Positions 51,325 through 51,502 of a stretch of 51,502 nucleotides of DNA are shown one piece after another. This DNA is from Enemella evansiae (GTDB taxonomy: Bacteria; Actinomycetota; Actinomycetes; Propionibacteriales; Propionibacteriaceae). Under the pieces are notes generated by a model. The model ran no database searches, was not told the origin of the DNA, and saw only the letters and a list, made by a program, of their open reading frames with translations. Position 1 is the stretch's first letter. Every line of letters starts with the position of its first letter. The translations under genes were made by a program, and so were the position numbers. The stretch is taken from NCBI RefSeq assembly GCF_002250705.1, contig NZ_NMVP01000015.1, positions 1 through 51,502 on the forward strand. Reading direction: 5' to 3'.

Positions 51325-51502
51325 GACGGTCCTATAGATCGTCAAGTGGTCATGAGGTCGGTTTTGAGGTTTCGGTAGATGGTGCGGGCGAGGTGGCGTT
51401 TGAGGCATCGGATGGTTTCGGCGCGGGTCTTGTGTTCGCTGGTGCGTCGGTGGAAGTAGGCCTGGGTGTCGGGGTCGCGGCGCAGCCGGCCGATGATGAC
51501 CA
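51323..51502. repeat. Terminal inverted copy, right (matches 1-180)
   Basis: The exact reverse complement of bases 1-180. See the left copy. 178 bp is element sequence and the two bases at 51323-51324 also belong to the REP arm. Confidence 0.9.
51342..51502 (-). CDS. IS110-family transposase, C-terminal fragment (second copy)
   Basis: Identical to the fragment at 1-161, in the opposite orientation, with TGA at 51342-51344. It is truncated by the window edge. It encodes about 52 Arg-rich residues of the transposase C-terminus. Confidence 0.7.
   Translation of the reverse strand, partial: VIIGRLRRDPDTQAYFHRRTSEHKTRAETIRCLKRHLARTIYRNLKTDLMTT

Noticed and set aside
1..51502. The whole window as a composite transposon
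   Set aside because: It contains core ribosomal, tRNA, secE and nusG genes, so it is chromosome. Paired IS copies at the ends are better explained by repeat-bounded assembly or independent insertions.

Overview
This is a GC-rich window (roughly 68-70 % by eye) with actinobacterial gene content: a tRNA-Trp-secE-nusG-rplK-rplA-rplJ-rplL block, rpmG next to paired MaoC-type dehydratases and murB, large actinobacterial Ser/Thr-kinase and MoxR gene sets, and many GTG starts. A Propionibacteriales-like actinomycete is my best guess, but nothing here fixes the genus. Almost all of the sequence is coding.

Layout. Positions 1-180 and 51323-51502 are exact inverted copies carrying the 3' end of an IS110-type transposase, each joined to a REP-like hairpin. 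0.2-5.9 kb: xth, ald, a DUF3237 gene with a small membrane protein, a frameshifted IS481 transposase, a divergent lysE-type exporter and CGNR regulator pair, and yajQ. 5.96-10.4 kb: tRNA-Tyr, tRNA-Thr, tRNA-Met, rpmG, a hadAB-like pair, murB and treZ. 10.7-23.2 kb: an acyl-CoA synthetase, a glycolipid-binding protein, and a probable envelope or signalling module made of an FHA-like protein, a beta-propeller/fibronectin surface protein, MoxR, DUF58, a transglutaminase-fold membrane protein with all three triad positions changed, and a receptor-type Ser/Thr kinase. 23.3-30.1 kb: tRNA-Trp, secE, nusG and L11-L1, then two inverted cell-wall hydrolase genes, then an L10-leader with a U-tract attenuator and rplJ-rplL. 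30.1-31.6 kb: a DUF4253 gene and vapBC.

31.8-39.5 kb is the most unusual region. It is a benzoate-dioxygenase operon in which the oxygenase large subunit ends in a histone-H1-like Lys/Ala/Pro tail. The reductase (BenC), an FCD ligand-binding domain of the GntR type and the diol dehydrogenase (BenD) are fused in one 937-residue chain. A LAL-type LuxR regulator follows 23 bp later.

39.6-51.2 kb: a mobA-like gene and a Ser/Gly-tailed membrane protein face a complete respiratory nitrate reductase operon (narGHJI) followed by two different NarK-type nitrate/nitrite transporters. The nar promoter carries two 15-bp palindromes of the form ACTACGnnnCGTAGT spaced 23 bp apart.

REP-like palindromes recur between genes. 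They appear to supply stop codons to at least two genes and to be the insertion target of the IS110 element at both window ends.
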